A DNA stretch of 64,000 nt from Luzula sylvatica (GCA_946800325.1 OX326956.1:21860356-21924355), one strand, 5' to 3'. Positions 47,542-60,736 are shown, counted from the stretch's first letter. A program made the numbers and translations. Notes: generated from the sequence alone by a model not told the origin.

Positions 47542-48078
47542 AGATCAAATATGTTCACACAAAGGAGAAGAAGAAGAAGATAAAATTATAGACACAAAAT
47601 CTAAATCTTAAAAAATAATAATTTAGAACATAAGTGTATTTTTTTTGTGAACTATTAACATTTTTGTGGCAAATATTAATATATCTATCTCATGCCTATA
47701 ACATTAGATAATTTCAAAATGTATGTTTTTAAAATTTCGAACAAACATGTATGTCTCTAGAAAATATTAAAATATTATTTGCAACAATGGGAAAAGGAAT
47801 TCTTAATAAAAATAAGAATTACATTAAAAAATAATAAAAAAAATAAGAAACAAAAATACAATATACATTTCATTCTTATTTTTAATATTTCACGTTTTGA
47901 TTTAGTAAATCACCATTGAACATGCAAAAAATACAATATACATTTCATTCTTATTTTTATGTTTACTTTTTCTCAATACACAATATAATATCTAACTCGA
48001 CATCATGAATAATTTCATTTTTAAAAGTCAATACACGTGTTAATGGATTCATAACTTAATTAGTTGAGTGTGAGACAT
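47542..48078. other. AT-rich DNA private to copy 2, no gene seen
   Basis: No conserved frame. A repeated atacaatatacatttcattcttattttta segment occurs at about 47856 and 47930. Confidence 0.45.
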
Positions 48079-48087
48079 AAAAAATTA

Positions 48088-48617
48088 GGGGGCTTCTATC
48101 ATACACCCTTTCCTTATCATACACCCATTTTCAAGGGTATTTGGAGTAATTATCCATTTATGAATATTTAAGGTAAAATATCAAATATATTTATCAATTA
48201 ATGTTTAACTAATTTGGAATTTTTTGTTGTTCATTTAAACAAAAATCTCCATAAAAGATAAATTTTATGATACACCCTTTTACAAATATAATTAGGGGGC
48301 TTCTATCATACACCCATTTTCTTATCATACACCCATTTTCAAGGGTATTTGGAGTAATTATCCATTTATGAATATTTAAGGTAAGATATCAAATATATTT
48401 ATCAATTAATGTTTAACTAAATTGGAATTTTTTGTTGTTCATTTAAATCAAAATTTCCATAAAAAATAAATTTTATGATACACCCTTTTACAAATATAAT
48501 TAATTGCTAAAATATCCAAAATACCCTTGTAAAAGGGTGTATGATAGAACTCCCCATATAATTAATTGCTAAAATACCCAGAATATCCTTGTAAAAGAGT
48601 GTATGATAGAACTCCCC
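48088..48617. mobile_element. Mutator-type MITE with internal duplication (530 bp)
   Basis: Ends are ggggcttctatcataca and, inverted, ggggagttctatcataca. The 9-bp duplication aaaaaatta lies at 48079-48087 and 48618-48626. The left 210 bp (from attagggggcttctatcat) are repeated in tandem at about 48291, and the right terminus is partly doubled too. It therefore looks like a head-to-tail fusion of copies. Confidence 0.8.
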
Positions 48618-48626
48618 AAAAAATTA

Positions 48627-51600
48627 TATGTTTTGAGAAATTGTAAGTGTGATCTCCATTAACATCAATAAATGGAGGACATACGAATTTTTTTCATTAA
48701 TTATAAAAAAAAAAATCAATACATGTTCTTACAAAACGGGAAATATAATAGTAATAAAATTACCAATAATAAATTTTTGTATAGAATATTATGATTTGTC
48801 ATATATTGACATGTCAAGCATATTCATTAATAAGATAACTTTTATATGCACCCTTAAATTTTCTAAACAACATGCATATTTATGAAAAATGTTGAAATAA
48901 CACGTGTGACACTTCATTGTTGAAAAATGTTAAAACGTTGAATTAAACTGTTGAGATTTTCTCAAGGAACATTCAAGATATAGTCTACTTTGAAATGTAA
49001 ATATTAATACTAATATTAATATTAATACTAGTAGTAATACTAGTAATATTTTTAGAAATATGAAAATTCTATCATACATTTTTTTTGTTATGATACATCA
49101 TTTTTCTAGAAAATTTAGAATAATTATTAATTCAAAAATGATATACTCATAAACATAATTCACAAATATAATACCGACAAACAATTTTAGGTATAAATAA
49201 ATTATATATATAACATGATTTGTTTGGGTCCTACTTAATTTATATCTAAAAATGTTCATCGAAATTAAATTTGTGAATTATGTTTGTGATCATAACATTT
49301 TTGAACAACAAAAATTTCAGACTTTTACGGAATCGAACCACAAATTTAATACCGAATGTGTTTTTTTGGGTAAGATGTGGAAGTGGTCCCACTATGTTGT
49401 ACATACATAAATTAAATTCGGAATTATATTTATGATTTAAAACCTAGACTTTTTGAAAAAGAGAAAGAAAACAAGTTCTATGGTACATCTTTGTAAAATC
49501 TAATTAATGGCTAAATAAACAAAATAGCCTTTTAAAGGAATATATGATACAATTTTTCTAGAAATATATTTATCAATGCACACTCAATTTCATATCAAAG
49601 AATGCAAATTCTTACTATACAAAATCTATTCTCTAAACTAAAAATGCTTTTTTGTCAAAAAAAAATTATAGTATTCGAGGCACGTTTCCTAAAACATTTT
49701 TCTACTATGGTTTGTCTGAATTTCTAGTAATTTTCTTTTGTCGTTTATAACTTTATAAGACAAAACAGTTAAAATTTCTATGTGCGGCGAGATACACGAA
49801 CTGTGTTCGTAGCACTTTTATTCGAGAAGTATCGATTGCGTTTTCCCCTTTCAATTCCTTATTTTTTGAAAAACCAGGGTTAAAAGGAAGAACTTTTGCA
49901 AACATCTTTCTTCATGCAGCTAACTTCTTCAATGTTCAAGTTTTTTGTTATTTGACATACAATTCAGACATGGCATTTGAATCATGATTTGCTCCAATAT
50001 CGTAATTACTAACTTATAAGTGAGAAATATAGGATTTGTATAATTTTGTGTAAGATCAGACCCAACAATACAAAAAGATCAAACTCACATCCTTTAAAGG
50101 AATTTCTTTTTTGAAACACTTTCCTCGTGAGAGTTCTTAGTGGTTCTTATTTATAAGAATTTTAAAACAAGAGAATTAGATTTGTGTGATCTGAAGTTTT
50201 CATTCAAATTTTATGTTTCTTGGTTAATAATATATAATGCATGGGCTAATGAATCACATGATTTCGTACTTTCATCTAACTCGCATGATATATAATTAAA
50301 TAAGTTACAGAGGAAAATGCGAATAATGATAAAAGAAATTAAGTCTTGTATTATTGTACATTTTTATTCTGTAACTAAAACAAATATAAACAAAAATATA
50401 AGTAAGATTAATAGAGTTGAGGATATATACAGCTAAGGGGACCGTAAGGAACTTCATATCACCACTCAAATAAAAACCACCGCAATTTTATAATTTAAAA
50501 AAAAAAACTATGATAAAAATATATTTGCACAATTATTTTTGGAAAATATAATTGGACCTCCAAACTCATTACAACACCATTGATGAGGTGACAAACAATA
50601 ATTAAATGGATTAATTAGGTTTTTTAATTGAGTTCATTAAATATTAATTCAAATGTAAATAATTTATAATATATTAATATTAATACATGTTAATTTATGT
50701 ATATCAATTTAATTAAAAGATCAATCAAATTATTAATTGAAATAATTAATAATATTAATCAATTCACTTATTTATTTTGTCACGCATAAAACTTGAGTTT
50801 GGAGACTGAATATATAACTCTCCATTAGTATGACGACATATTATGTGCGCATCCTCAAAATTAAATATTAATATAATATAATATAATATAATATAATACA
50901 AATATACTTGCCCCATCCAAAACCAAATCATAAATTGAGTTAGGGATTATAGATTGGAAGGTGGCAATCCGCCACGTACTTGTCAATACGTCAAGACTCG
51001 CATGCTTCCAAAAAATTACGTAAGCATCGGGCGGGATGGATTCATAATCCGTTTACAAGAAAGGCCAAAACAGAAAATATATAACTTTTCGTTAGTAAGC
51101 ATGGGCGTGATTTTTTTTCATTGTTAAAGAAAATAAAAATAATTTGTATGTATTTTAATTTTAATTCAATTATGCTAACAAATATCATGCAATTTTTGTA
51201 AACTAAACAATTAAATAACTAAAATATTATAATATTTTTATTTATAAATTGTCAATAATAATAAGAAATTGGAGAAAAATAATTTAGTACGTTAATTATA
51301 TGAAAATGTTTGTTCAATTTAGAGGAGACATGTATAATTTTTTCTATAATTAACTAGGGATGTGTTTAGTTAATTTAAACCGATTTAAATCGAACCGAAT
51401 TAAATTCAAACATAATCTAACCAAATTTAACTTTCGAACCGATTAAAAACCGAACCAAATAAATTATAAATTGAACTTTTAATCGATTTTATTCGGTTGA
51501 ATCAAATAAGAAATATTTTAATATTAAAATAAAAATTAATTATTATTTTTTATTTTTTATTTATCAAAAAAGTTAAATAAATCTCAGAACACGTAATTAT

Positions 51601-52982
51601 ATTATTTTAATATTTCCACATTAAAATGTTAAACTAATATGAAAAATAAAATTTTATGCATTTAGTTAGATTTAATCGGTTTAATAAGTCTATGGCTGAA
51701 GTACATCAGTGTGGTCCTGTGGAGCTGTTGAGTTGTAAATATAAAGCCCATTCAAATAATTCGATAACCCATTTCATTATATGGAGACAAAAAATATTAT
51801 ACACGTCTAAAATTTATGCATGTATTTTATACATGTCTTTGTACAATGCATGAATGCATGAAATACTATATTATACATGTTAAATTCATAGAGAGGGTTT
51901 TGGCCTCTCTAATTGTAATTTGACTAAATGGATTCTTTTTGTTTGTTTTGCTTGTATCAAATTACTTGGAGAGTAAATTCACGAATGATTTTTCTCATGT
52001 ACTTGGAATATTACCGAATACCTGGACAAAACAAGAAAAATAAACTAATTTATATGTTTCTACTGTCCATATTTATTTCCAAACACAAATAAAACAATTA
52101 ATAAATAATAAAATACTATAAATGAACAATTTTTCTTAGATATGAATTTTTAATAGTTTAATCATTTATTTAATAAAATAATATAATTATAAAGAAGGAA
52201 TGATTTTATTATATTGTATCACAATTATATATATGATATGAACATAAAAATTTAAGACGCGGATAAAGGTTAATTTTCTCCGCCACCACGAAGAGAAGAG
52301 AAACTAAAAAGAAATTTAGTAAGAAAGAAAGACTAGATATGAACTTTTAATTTGCCGGTCTTTTATGATTAATTAATCTGAAATTTATAAATATAATCTC
52401 AAATTTGTAATATGCATATCGAAAATATCAAATAAATGGATCAAACAACACAGTGAAAAAATCGAATTAAATTGTAAAAGAAACCGACTATTGCCCTCAA
52501 GAGAAAATGCTCTCCGACACGCCGAAACTCACCAGTGTGCACCACGTAGCAAGGAAACTCGCGGCCCAGCATAAAACACGGCAAAAAATGCAGCGGTCAG
52601 ATTTTAGGCCCAGCGGTCATTTTTACGAACAAAGTTCAATATTTTTTTTTATACATTTCAATTTCATTTCAATTTCATATTTTTAGGTAGTTGATTTTAT
52701 ACATTTGATCTTCACATTCCATAATATAGAAAAATGAATAAAATAATATAGAAAGATACAAAGAGGCGGAAAGGACCGGATAGTGAACATGATTACATGA
52801 CTAACGTGGGGCGAGAAGTTTCCTGACCGGTGAGCAACCACTCTAATTACCGGACAGTGGACAGTCGTTGAAATACTCTGAAATGCATCTGTGTATTTTT
52901 TTCGAAGTGCAAAATCAATTCTCATTTTAAAATATTGTGCCGTTTTTTTTTTTTTTTTTTTTTAATTCATATGAGTTTTTCA

Positions 52983-53015
<33 letters not shown>
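48627..53015. other. Intergenic DNA of block copy 2, no gene seen
   Basis: 48990-51290 matches 15003-17155, 51340-51500 matches 19330-19500 and 51900-52990 matches 20640-21720. It preserves the empty sites of the 274-bp MITE and of the LINE at 17684. Simple repeats: (TATAA)n at 50872-50895, poly-T at 52943-52963 and (TA)n at 52985-53015. Confidence 0.6.
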
Positions 53016-53020
<5 letters not shown>

Positions 53021-53219
53021 AACTAAAAAACTTGTACAAGTTGTATGTATATTTTGCTTGAGATATTTAAACCATCAGATCGCATCAAGATGTGTGCAAA
53101 CTTATACTCACGGTGTATTCACGTTAAATGGCTCTTCTCTGTGAAAACCTCCGTTAGTTTACCTAACAGAGACTCAATCAAAGCAAAAACAGAGGATTAC
53201 CGCTCGTTACATTTCTTAC

Positions 53220-53297
53220 AGCTCTCTCTCGCGCCTCTCTCTCTCACCTCTCTCTCTCTCTCTCGCTATCTTCTTGGTGCAGCAACCAACACAAAAC

Positions 53298-53366
<69 letters not shown>
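53220..53366. repeat. (CT)n microsatellite
   Basis: Long runs of ct units, interrupted by gcgc and by a repeated ttggtgcagca segment (53274 and 53371). A frame across it reads only Ser-Leu repeats. Confidence 0.9.
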
Positions 53367-53368
<2 letters not shown>

Positions 53369-53993
53369 TTTTGGTGCAGCAGCCCCTTGACTGGTAATTA
53401 TTCAATTAACATAAAAAGTGTGTGATTTGTTGATTTATTCAAATTTCGCAATATAGTCAATTTTTGCTGAATTTGAGACATGATATATGTTTCTAATGCA
53501 AAATCAATAATTTCTGAAATTGACAATGTTATCGTTTTCATCCTTATGTAGGTCATGCGCACGTTTCTTCGTCTTCGAGATCAGATTTTTTTTCGGATGA
53601 ATCACCTGATGATGATACCGCAGATGTAGTCGATGTGGGACTTGTTTTCGGATGCAGTTTTGGTTTTTTAGGGACTTTTTTGCGATGTTGTTGTTTGTGG
53701 TGGATTATTTGCAATTTTGTTTGTTTTGGACTTATTTATAATTTTGTTGCTTCAGGGGACATAGATGCAATTCTGTTGTTTAAGAGGACTTAGATGCAAT
53801 TATGTTTGCTTTGGTACAGTAAAACTGGTACAGACTTCTTCTGTTGGGGACTGATTTGCAAATTTGTTCTTTGCTTTGGACTTATTTGCAATTCTGATAC
53901 ACATTTCATTCAGTCCACGACAGATTTCAATCAACAAATTCAAAACAATGTCATATTTCAATATATATTTGATAAATACATATTTTACACATT

Positions 53994-54090
53994 CGATACA
54001 TATTTACATCTCGATACACATCTCGATACTTATTTACATTCAATACATATTTACATATCAATACACATTTCGATACATATTTACATTCAA
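53994..54090. repeat. Short minisatellite of about 15-18 bp units
   Basis: Repeats of cgatacatatttacat and variants (catctcgatacacat) about six times, next to the ZIP fragment. Confidence 0.75.
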
Positions 54091-54285
54091 CCCAACATTT
54101 TCCTGCAATTTGGGTCCCATAAAATCTACAGTCCAGAGGTCGACGAGTGCACTATAGGTCAGAAGTCCAGCTGAGGCCGCATTGAGGATACCCACCACGT
54201 TCAAAGCCGACGCCGCATTTTGTGAAGCACGTCCCATGCCGAGACCGATCTCTAAGGAGTGTACCACTATTTCCATTTCCAACAC
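54085..54285 (-). pseudogene. Captured fragment of a ZIP metal-transporter gene
   Basis: The minus-strand frame reads LEMEIVVHSLEIGLGMG, then RASQNAASALNVVG, ILNAASAGLLTYSALVDL and WTVDFMGPKLQ. This matches two conserved parts of plant ZIP/IRT zinc-iron transporters: the helix-IV motif (EMGIVVHSVxIGxxxG) and the helix-V region (LNAASAGxLIYMALVDLLAADFM). The roughly 50 residues normally between them (the HQFFEG helix) are missing, joined cleanly at ASQN. A splice-acceptor-like tttag lies just upstream (about 54289). In the family these helices form the metal path and carry key His residues; this piece cannot be a transporter. It was most likely copied from a gene elsewhere by the surrounding element. 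Confidence 0.82.
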
Positions 54286-55344
54286 CTAAAGTTCTAAATA
54301 AAACATAGAAATGACCTACATTTCAAGTCAGATTATTTAAGCTAGGCACACTTTCCAATTTAAGAAAACTATACCAAAATTAAGAAAAAACAAATTCATT
54401 TAAATATTTTAGTATTTTTTGAGGAAATGGAGTGGGGCTAACTTGAAAATTTCATCGAGATATGGAGGGGCTTCCACCAAAATCCCTATCTGTCTACTCC
54501 CATCAAATTTATTTTAATAAGTTCATCTTTCTTCCCATAAATCAAATATACTGTCGAGATATGGAAGGGCTTCAATTTCTTGCCATTATTTCAGAATTTT
54601 GGGTATCTTTTAGTCCAGTACCATTCTAAGAGGCATGAGGAGCATTTACTCGAACAGATGTTGTGCGCCAACCCTACAGTCAAAAACAACAAAATTCGAT
54701 CGGACAACTCAATATCTATAAGGTATGGAAGCAGATTACACCCAATAATGTACTATTTGTACTTTGAAATGGTATTATTCACAACCTATTATACTCAATT
54801 AACATAATTACATTCAATTAGGATTACCAATAAGCTAATACTCCATCAAGTATGTTACGAAGAGACAAATATACCTTATGTATCGATTCATGGTCAACTA
54901 TTATCGATATAGAGATAATTTACGTATTTGGTTGCCGTCCATTTAGGAGAACTAGAGGTATGGAGACAGGAGACTTTCATCTGTTCCCTCTCGTGCAACA
55001 GGCGACATGGAAGAAGGTTAGAGCCGGACCTGTCTTCGGGTGAATTCCCAGCTGCAGGGGGGCAGAGGATGTTTCAATGATTGCCCTCTCGTGCGACCGG
55101 CGATGAGGGACAAGGAGAAAGCTGGACATGTGGCTTCGCATATGAATACACAGAGAAATGAGAAATGATGGAAGAAAACAAGGGGCTGAGAGAGAAACGG
55201 TAAGTAACAGATATTCTTTTAACGGAGGGGTTGTTTAGTTCACGGAGCGTGTATCAATTGAACCTGCACGGATCTTAGAGCACATCGAATGGTTAGGAAT
55301 TTACAAGCAAAAAGAAGGCATAACTTGTACAAGTTTTATAGTTA

Positions 55345-55345
<1 letters not shown>

Positions 55346-55390
<45 letters not shown>

Positions 55391-56080
55391 GTGATTCTAT
55401 GATAGACCTTTTTCGAAAAAGGGCAATTCCGGTATCCATATTTATGGTTCAAATTTATGTTGTAAACTCTCCATTTCAATAATAATGGACATGTCATAAA
55501 CACTTGATCTCTAAGTGTTCAATAATAATGGTTCATATTTATGGTTCAAAATTATGCGACGCATAATTTTGAAGTATACCCTTATCTAAGTGTCTAAAAT
55601 CTCTTAAAACTTTGGGATCTTGAATCAGGACAATCATAAACACGTCACATGTATTCCAATCAATATCATATCCGATATTCGTATTCTCGTAATTCTTCGA
55701 TATTAAATCAGGACTTCTATGGCTTTTGAACAAAAAAGAATATTGAATCAGGACAATCATAGCCACAAAAAAGAATATTGAATCAGGATATGAAAATATT
55801 CTCGTAATTCTTCGAAGTTATGCTTTCATCTAGAAGATCCACCCTCAAATAACGTGCACATCTTGTTTTTGTAAAATGTAACTACACAATTCATGCAATA
55901 AGCAAGTCATCACATGAAGATAAGACAATTAAAAAAGCATGGGAGCATACAAACAATCTTATTTTCAATTTTCTCCAAAATCAAGAGAGTGAAAGGTACA
56001 AAAGAATTACATAGAACTATTCTATTTCGTACACACTTGCAAGTAATTCAGTTCTCAAACTACACAATTTTGAATTTTGA
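55346..56080. other. (TA)n tract and 3' flank of Kc2
   Basis: (TA)n at 55355-55388, then a private stretch starting gggtgattctatgatagacc (like the MITE ends at 42721/48088). From 55572 the sequence matches 21740 onward in copy 1, with a short extra duplication of a gaatattgaatcagga segment near 55738-55788. No gene seen. Confidence 0.5.
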
Positions 56081-56647
56081 TCACGCATCAGTCCATGTGA
56101 TATTATACTCGTCCCTTTTCGGGTTAAGCCCGAGCCCCTTCCAGACAGCCTTAGATGCATCGACGATATTACACGGACAAGGCGGTTCGAAATTATGCGT
56201 CGCATCACACCCATTAACCGAGTCGCACTCGTCGACCACTTTCGCAAACACTGTCCTGCCATTTCCACTGATTTTTATATATTTCAAGCAACGACTTTTC
56301 TTCGCAAACCAACCGGTAGATAACGCGACGATCAATTCATCGTCACTGTGATACTGATTGTCGCATTCCGAAGGCCCCCCTCCGTCTCCGCCAGCTTCGA
56401 AACTGTTTATCGTCATGGTGGCATGCGTGTCACGAGTCACTCGTGGCGACCCGGTGTACTGAGGATAGCGTTGACCGGTTACGCAACACTGCGAATCGTT
56501 TTCTGTGTTGCATGTTCCCGCCTTGCCGGTAAGATAACCGCCGATTTTGCATTGGCCGTGCTTGTGCTTGTGCTTCTTGTTGGCTAGAGTTGGTTGTAAG
56601 TGAACAAGGAGGGATAGTAGTATGAGAGAAACTAAGACTTTAGCCAT
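56081..56647 (-). CDS. Kc2: secreted kiwellin / ripening-related protein
   Basis: 188 aa, one exon. The start is taken at MAKVL (56647-56645) as in Kc1; an upstream in-frame ATG would add 10 residues before the signal peptide. Signal peptide 1-22, Lys/His tract KKHKHKHG, then the core: QCC (54-55), [55 protein letters not shown] and ITWTDA. It stops eight codons earlier than Kc1 because a TCA codon is TGA here. Arg60 and Tyr123 stand where Kc1 has Cys. The YxCSPP cysteine is again Gly65, so ten cysteines remain. Apoplastic location and partner binding are inferred from the family. Confidence 0.93.
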   Translation of the reverse strand: MAKVLVSLILLSLLVHLQPTLANKKHKHKHGQCKIGGYLTGKAGTCNTENDSQCCVTGQRYPQYTGSPRVTRDTHATMTINSFEAGGDGGGPSECDNQYHSDDELIVALSTGWFAKKSRCLKYIKISGNGRTVFAKVVDECDSVNGCDATHNFEPPCPCNIVDASKAVWKGLGLNPKRDEYNITWTDA

Positions 56648-56683
56648 TTTTCTTATTTGATTGGGTATTGGGAGCATTCGGTA

Positions 56684-56691
56684 TTATATAG
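56684..56691 (-). promoter_or_regulatory. Candidate TATA box of Kc2
   Basis: Minus-strand CTATATAA about 37 bp before the ATG, conserved with Kc1. A TTGACC W-box core follows upstream (about 56708). The short distance to the ATG makes function uncertain. Confidence 0.42.
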
Positions 56692-56719
56692 TCATAACTT
56701 GGTGAGAGTTGACCATGAT

Positions 56720-58128
56720 TGTCAAATAAAACCACCATCGAAAAGGTAATAGGGACCCAGTTTCATTGACTTCTCTTTTTCTGTAACACAAAATAAATAT
56801 TATCATATTTGTATTAAATAGAAGATTCGGACCAGTTAACAACTATGTCAAAGATCTCCTTGTATGATTTTGAACCATTAATATATATGTCATTACCCTT
56901 TTGAGTAGTGGCTAAAGTGGCCGGCAAAATGGACAAAAAATACTATACAATATTTTATTATATGGGAAAATATAATTGGTTTCCAAAACTCGCTCAAACA
57001 TTTTTGATGCGTCAATTCAGAGTGTTTAAATGGATTGATTAAATTTCTAATCAATGATTAAATTGATTAATTCAATTAAGAGGTACAATTAATTCATTTA
57101 AGAATCTAATCAATTCATTTAAACATCCTCGATTGACGGATCAAGAGTGTTTGAGTGAGTTTTGGAGGCCAATTATATATCTCTTTCTTCTTTATGTATT
57201 TGTGAATCAAGTGGTGGAGTTTTATAGTGAGTGGTCAACACGTTGACAATGTATAGGTAGTTGATGCCGATATGTGAAGATTTTCTGGATCAAGCAGGAA
57301 TCAGTTCCAATCTTAAATTAATGAGTGATGGGGGGAGAAGTTTATGTCCGGTCCAACATGGCAACATTGAAAGCAATAACATGAGCAAAATTGAATTTGG
57401 ATTCATTTTTTTGAGGGTGTTCATTTTGAATCTTTAGCTTCTGCTTTTGAGCAAAATGGTGTGCGGATATCAGTAGCGGCGGATCCAGAGGGGAGCTGTT
57501 GGTTGTTGAACAATGTTATTTGGAGGTTGTGCTCCCACATAGTTCTGACAACCAACCAAAAAAACATAAATTGTCATTATCCATTATACAAGTATGAATA
57601 TGTTTCAAAAAAAAAGTATGAATATGAGTTAATTAAATATGAAAATCATGCTTAATTAAATAAAAAATTAGATACAATACTCAAATAATTTGAGATATCA
57701 TGCAAATGTATTTATGTATCGTGCAAAGATTAGATACTGCCCAATGAAAACCTTGCCAAGGTTTAATTGTCTCGAATACTCGAAGAATAGAGAGACGTTT
57801 GTAAGTTGAGAAAACGCACAATTATTTTGATAATTGTCCTACAAAATTGATTGCTTAGTTATTTAAAATATATATATAACTAAAACACAAATAAAAAGAA
57901 GAACATAGTGAACTGCACGAAATATAAATCAAGTAGAGAAAAACAATGACTTTAGATATTGTTTACAGAATAAACAAAGATTTTACTAACAAACAAAACT
58001 TACAAAAGATGAAGTTGCAACTGAAGAAATAAATTTGAGACGGAAGATGAACTTAATGGCGTTAGATATTGGGTGTTCTTTCGAGTTTCATCTGATATTT
58101 TTGTTTCTCTCCAACTTAGGCATGCAAG
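56720..58128. other. 5' flank of Kc2, no gene seen
   Basis: Matches copy 1 to about 57471. There a private stretch begins cagtagcggcggatccag, which looks like a hAT terminus, and runs to about 58059. Only short frames are present. Confidence 0.5.
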
Positions 58129-58704
58129 TAGGGGTGTCAACGGTTCGGATAGTGGTCGTACCAGATCTATATTCATATTATTTTTCGGATACGGATCCGG
58201 ATACGGAATTATCCGGATATGGATACAGTTCGGATAGTAAACGGATATGGATACGGTTCGGATATTGTCGGATACAGATACAGATACGGTTCTTTTTCGG
58301 ATATTAAAACGGATAATATGTTATGATAACATAACTTACTTTTTAATTAGAAATATATATAATTTGTAACATGAACGATATATATGATTATATTTAAAGA
58401 TGATTTTACGATTGTGAATCATTAATTTCGATATGATATTTGAACTAATATCAAATAAAATACATAAAAATAATATATAATAGACAGATTCGGATCCGGA
58501 TCCTAAAAATACTCGGATCCGGAACACGGATCGGTCCCGGCACCAAAATCGAATATTGGATTCGGTTCCGGTTCAAAAAATGTGTAACCATATCCATATC
58601 GGAATCCACTCGGGTGGATTCGGATATATTTTTTTCGAATCCAGATATTTCTACGAATACGATTCGGGTCGGTTCGGGCAATACCCACACCATTGACACC
58701 CCTA
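58129..58704. mobile_element. hAT-type non-autonomous element (576 bp)
   Basis: Inverted ends taggggtgtcaacgg and taggggtgtcaatgg. The 8-bp duplication catgcaag lies at 58121-58128 and 58705-58712. The interior is rich in cggatacgg repeats. A truncated copy is at the same place in block copy 1 (25554), so it entered before the duplication. Confidence 0.92.
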
Positions 58705-58712
58705 CATGCAAG

Positions 58713-60731
58713 TGGTAATGATGCTTTGAAGATGAAACGACATCTTGAAATGACATCTTGATACATATTCAAATACTCTAGGTGTATGACTTATAATAAA
58801 AACTTTAATCCGTCATTTTAAACCTATAAAGTCACATTATTATGAACATGATTCATTTAAATATTTTATACATTTCAAATTTATATTATACCGTATATTT
58901 TTGCATGTCACGTGATAATTATAATGGTTGGTTCGGTTTTGTTCGGTTTTCAAAACACAAAACCGAACTGAACCAGTAAAAACCGAATAACACTAATAAT
59001 TTGAAACCAATCCGAACCAAATAAATCACTAAACCAAATCAAATTAACCAAAATTAATCGATTCGGTTCGGTAACCAAATAAACCGAACCGTTTGAACAC
59101 CCTACATGTAGCACTTCCACTCTCGAATCTCTCAATTATGTCTATACGGCGCGTCTACAACTGCTCCTTTTCACCACATCTCCTCCCGCCTCCGCCGTAC
59201 CCTTTCACCACCTTCCTAAATTAAAAAAATATCTCCACCCTGGACTTGTAAAATACCCTTCGTCTCAAATCGGCGGTTTCCATATCTTTTTTCCGGCTTT
59301 AGAATTTTTCGGTCTGCCTATCTATTATTCATCATATTGGACTAGCGGATTGAGTGAGATCGAGTATATGAAAGATGAACGGAATGTCTTTACGGAGATA
59401 CAAACTAATATGACAGATTATTTAGTCGATTTAATACATCCACCTCCGTCTAAATGTACTCTGAGTATATTGTTCGTGGAGTTCATACTGAGGATATAAT
59501 GGACATAATGATCCTAATCGACCCTCGTGGCCGCCTTACTTGGATTGACAACATATACGTAAGAACGGGTTTAGGTATGATATGTTTTCATTCCATTTGC
59601 TTTTGATGATCTTTGTGTGGAGAATTCAGATCTTTATGTGGAGAATTCGGATATTAGAGGCATTACAAGAAAACAAAATTTGTATGGTTTCAAATGTGTT
59701 GGAAATGCTCCAAATTAGCCAACAAATCCAAATATTGGCCACTAAAAAACCAACCGTCGAAAAACAATCGTAAAAGATTATTCCGACATTTTATAGATGA
59801 GCCGGAAATACGAGCATTATCAACACATTTAACTTTGTATCGTTCTCAACACATTTAAATGCATTTATTCAATAATTTAATGGGTTTTAAGTGTCAAAGA
59901 TAGAATGTTATTTCAGTACAAAATTTAGCCGCTATTTCAACTATATTTTGTGATGTAGGTTCGTGAGCAACAATTCAATTTAAGTGTCTTTATTCAATTT
60001 TTTGTGTTGTAGGTTCCTCATTATCTCGAGCATCACATTGAACCCGCGAAACTCGCACGAATCATTCGACATAAATAACATATGCGAGTTAGCTGAATTT
60101 TTTTATCCTACGAATATAGTTCCAAAACGAAACGAAGATAAACGCGGAAGATTGTGAGCATATAGTTCAAAATGTCCGCAAGTCCGGTTAGAACTCTGCC
60201 TAGTTAACTCTACTTAGTGAGATTTCGAGTTGATTCGTCTCTGATTCGGAGTGCGTAAAATTCGAAACTTAACTACACTAGTCGGATGCTACTTTGAATA
60301 ACTTTACTGTCTTGCCTCAGACTCACAATTAATATCACGAATACTTGGGTCCAATTATCACTTCTATACAAAAGATTAAATCAACTAACACAAGTTTGAA
60401 AAAATAAATCATATTAACATCGTTTATACAGCTTTATGGACCTTCATTTAAAAGTTAGAACAGAAGATCATGTCCAAATAGATCACATCCATTTACACAT
60501 GCTTGCAGAGAGGTACAATCCTGACATTTTTGCCTGTCCTGTCCCAAATTTGTAACCGCATCACTACAAAAATACTTCACGGGAAAAAAAAAATCAATAA
60601 AATAATTTATTTGATTTAACACTCCAACAATTATTGTGTGGCAATTTGAAGGCGACATATAATTTTCTTAAAATATATATCAATTCTCCGAGACCCAAAA
60701 CATGGTCCATATGGGGAGGCCCATTTATGAA
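58713..60731. other. Intergenic DNA with unassigned coding-like scraps
   Basis: 58925-59100 is a dispersed repeat of cggttcggt / accgaaccg type. 59135-59560 reads like diverged coding sequence in shifting frames (for example EYIVRGVHTEDIMDIMILIDPRGRLTWI near 59470-59560), which I do not recognise. 60458-60570 on the minus strand has a Cys-rich end (QKCQDCTSLQACVNGCDLFG) that looks like a last exon but is also unassigned. 60566 onward matches copy 1 (26690). Confidence 0.4.
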
Positions 60732-60736
60732 CCCTC

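Larger units (their letters stand above)
53016..55345. mobile_element. TIR-bounded element carrying a ZIP-transporter fragment (Pack-type)
   Basis: Imperfect inverted ends of about 26 bp: gaataactaaaaaacttgta at the left and, inverted from the right, gagtaactataaaacttgta, each including the palindrome aacttgtacaagtt. Both sides are flanked by (TA)n, so the target duplication cannot be read; the element is absent from copy 1. Inside are a CT-rich, 5'-UTR-like tract (53220-53366), a piece after a possible splice acceptor (about 53554), decayed repeats and a recognisable host-gene fragment. No transposase is seen. Superfamily is uncertain. Confidence 0.72.

Noticed and set aside
53045..53425. 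Reading frame rich in Ser-Leu
   Set aside because: It is the translation of the CT microsatellite; there is no conserved sequence outside the repeat.
60562..60575. cactacaaaaat as a CACTA transposon end
   Set aside because: The text inward from it is shared duplicated DNA also present in copy 1, and no matching opposite end or 3-bp duplication was found.
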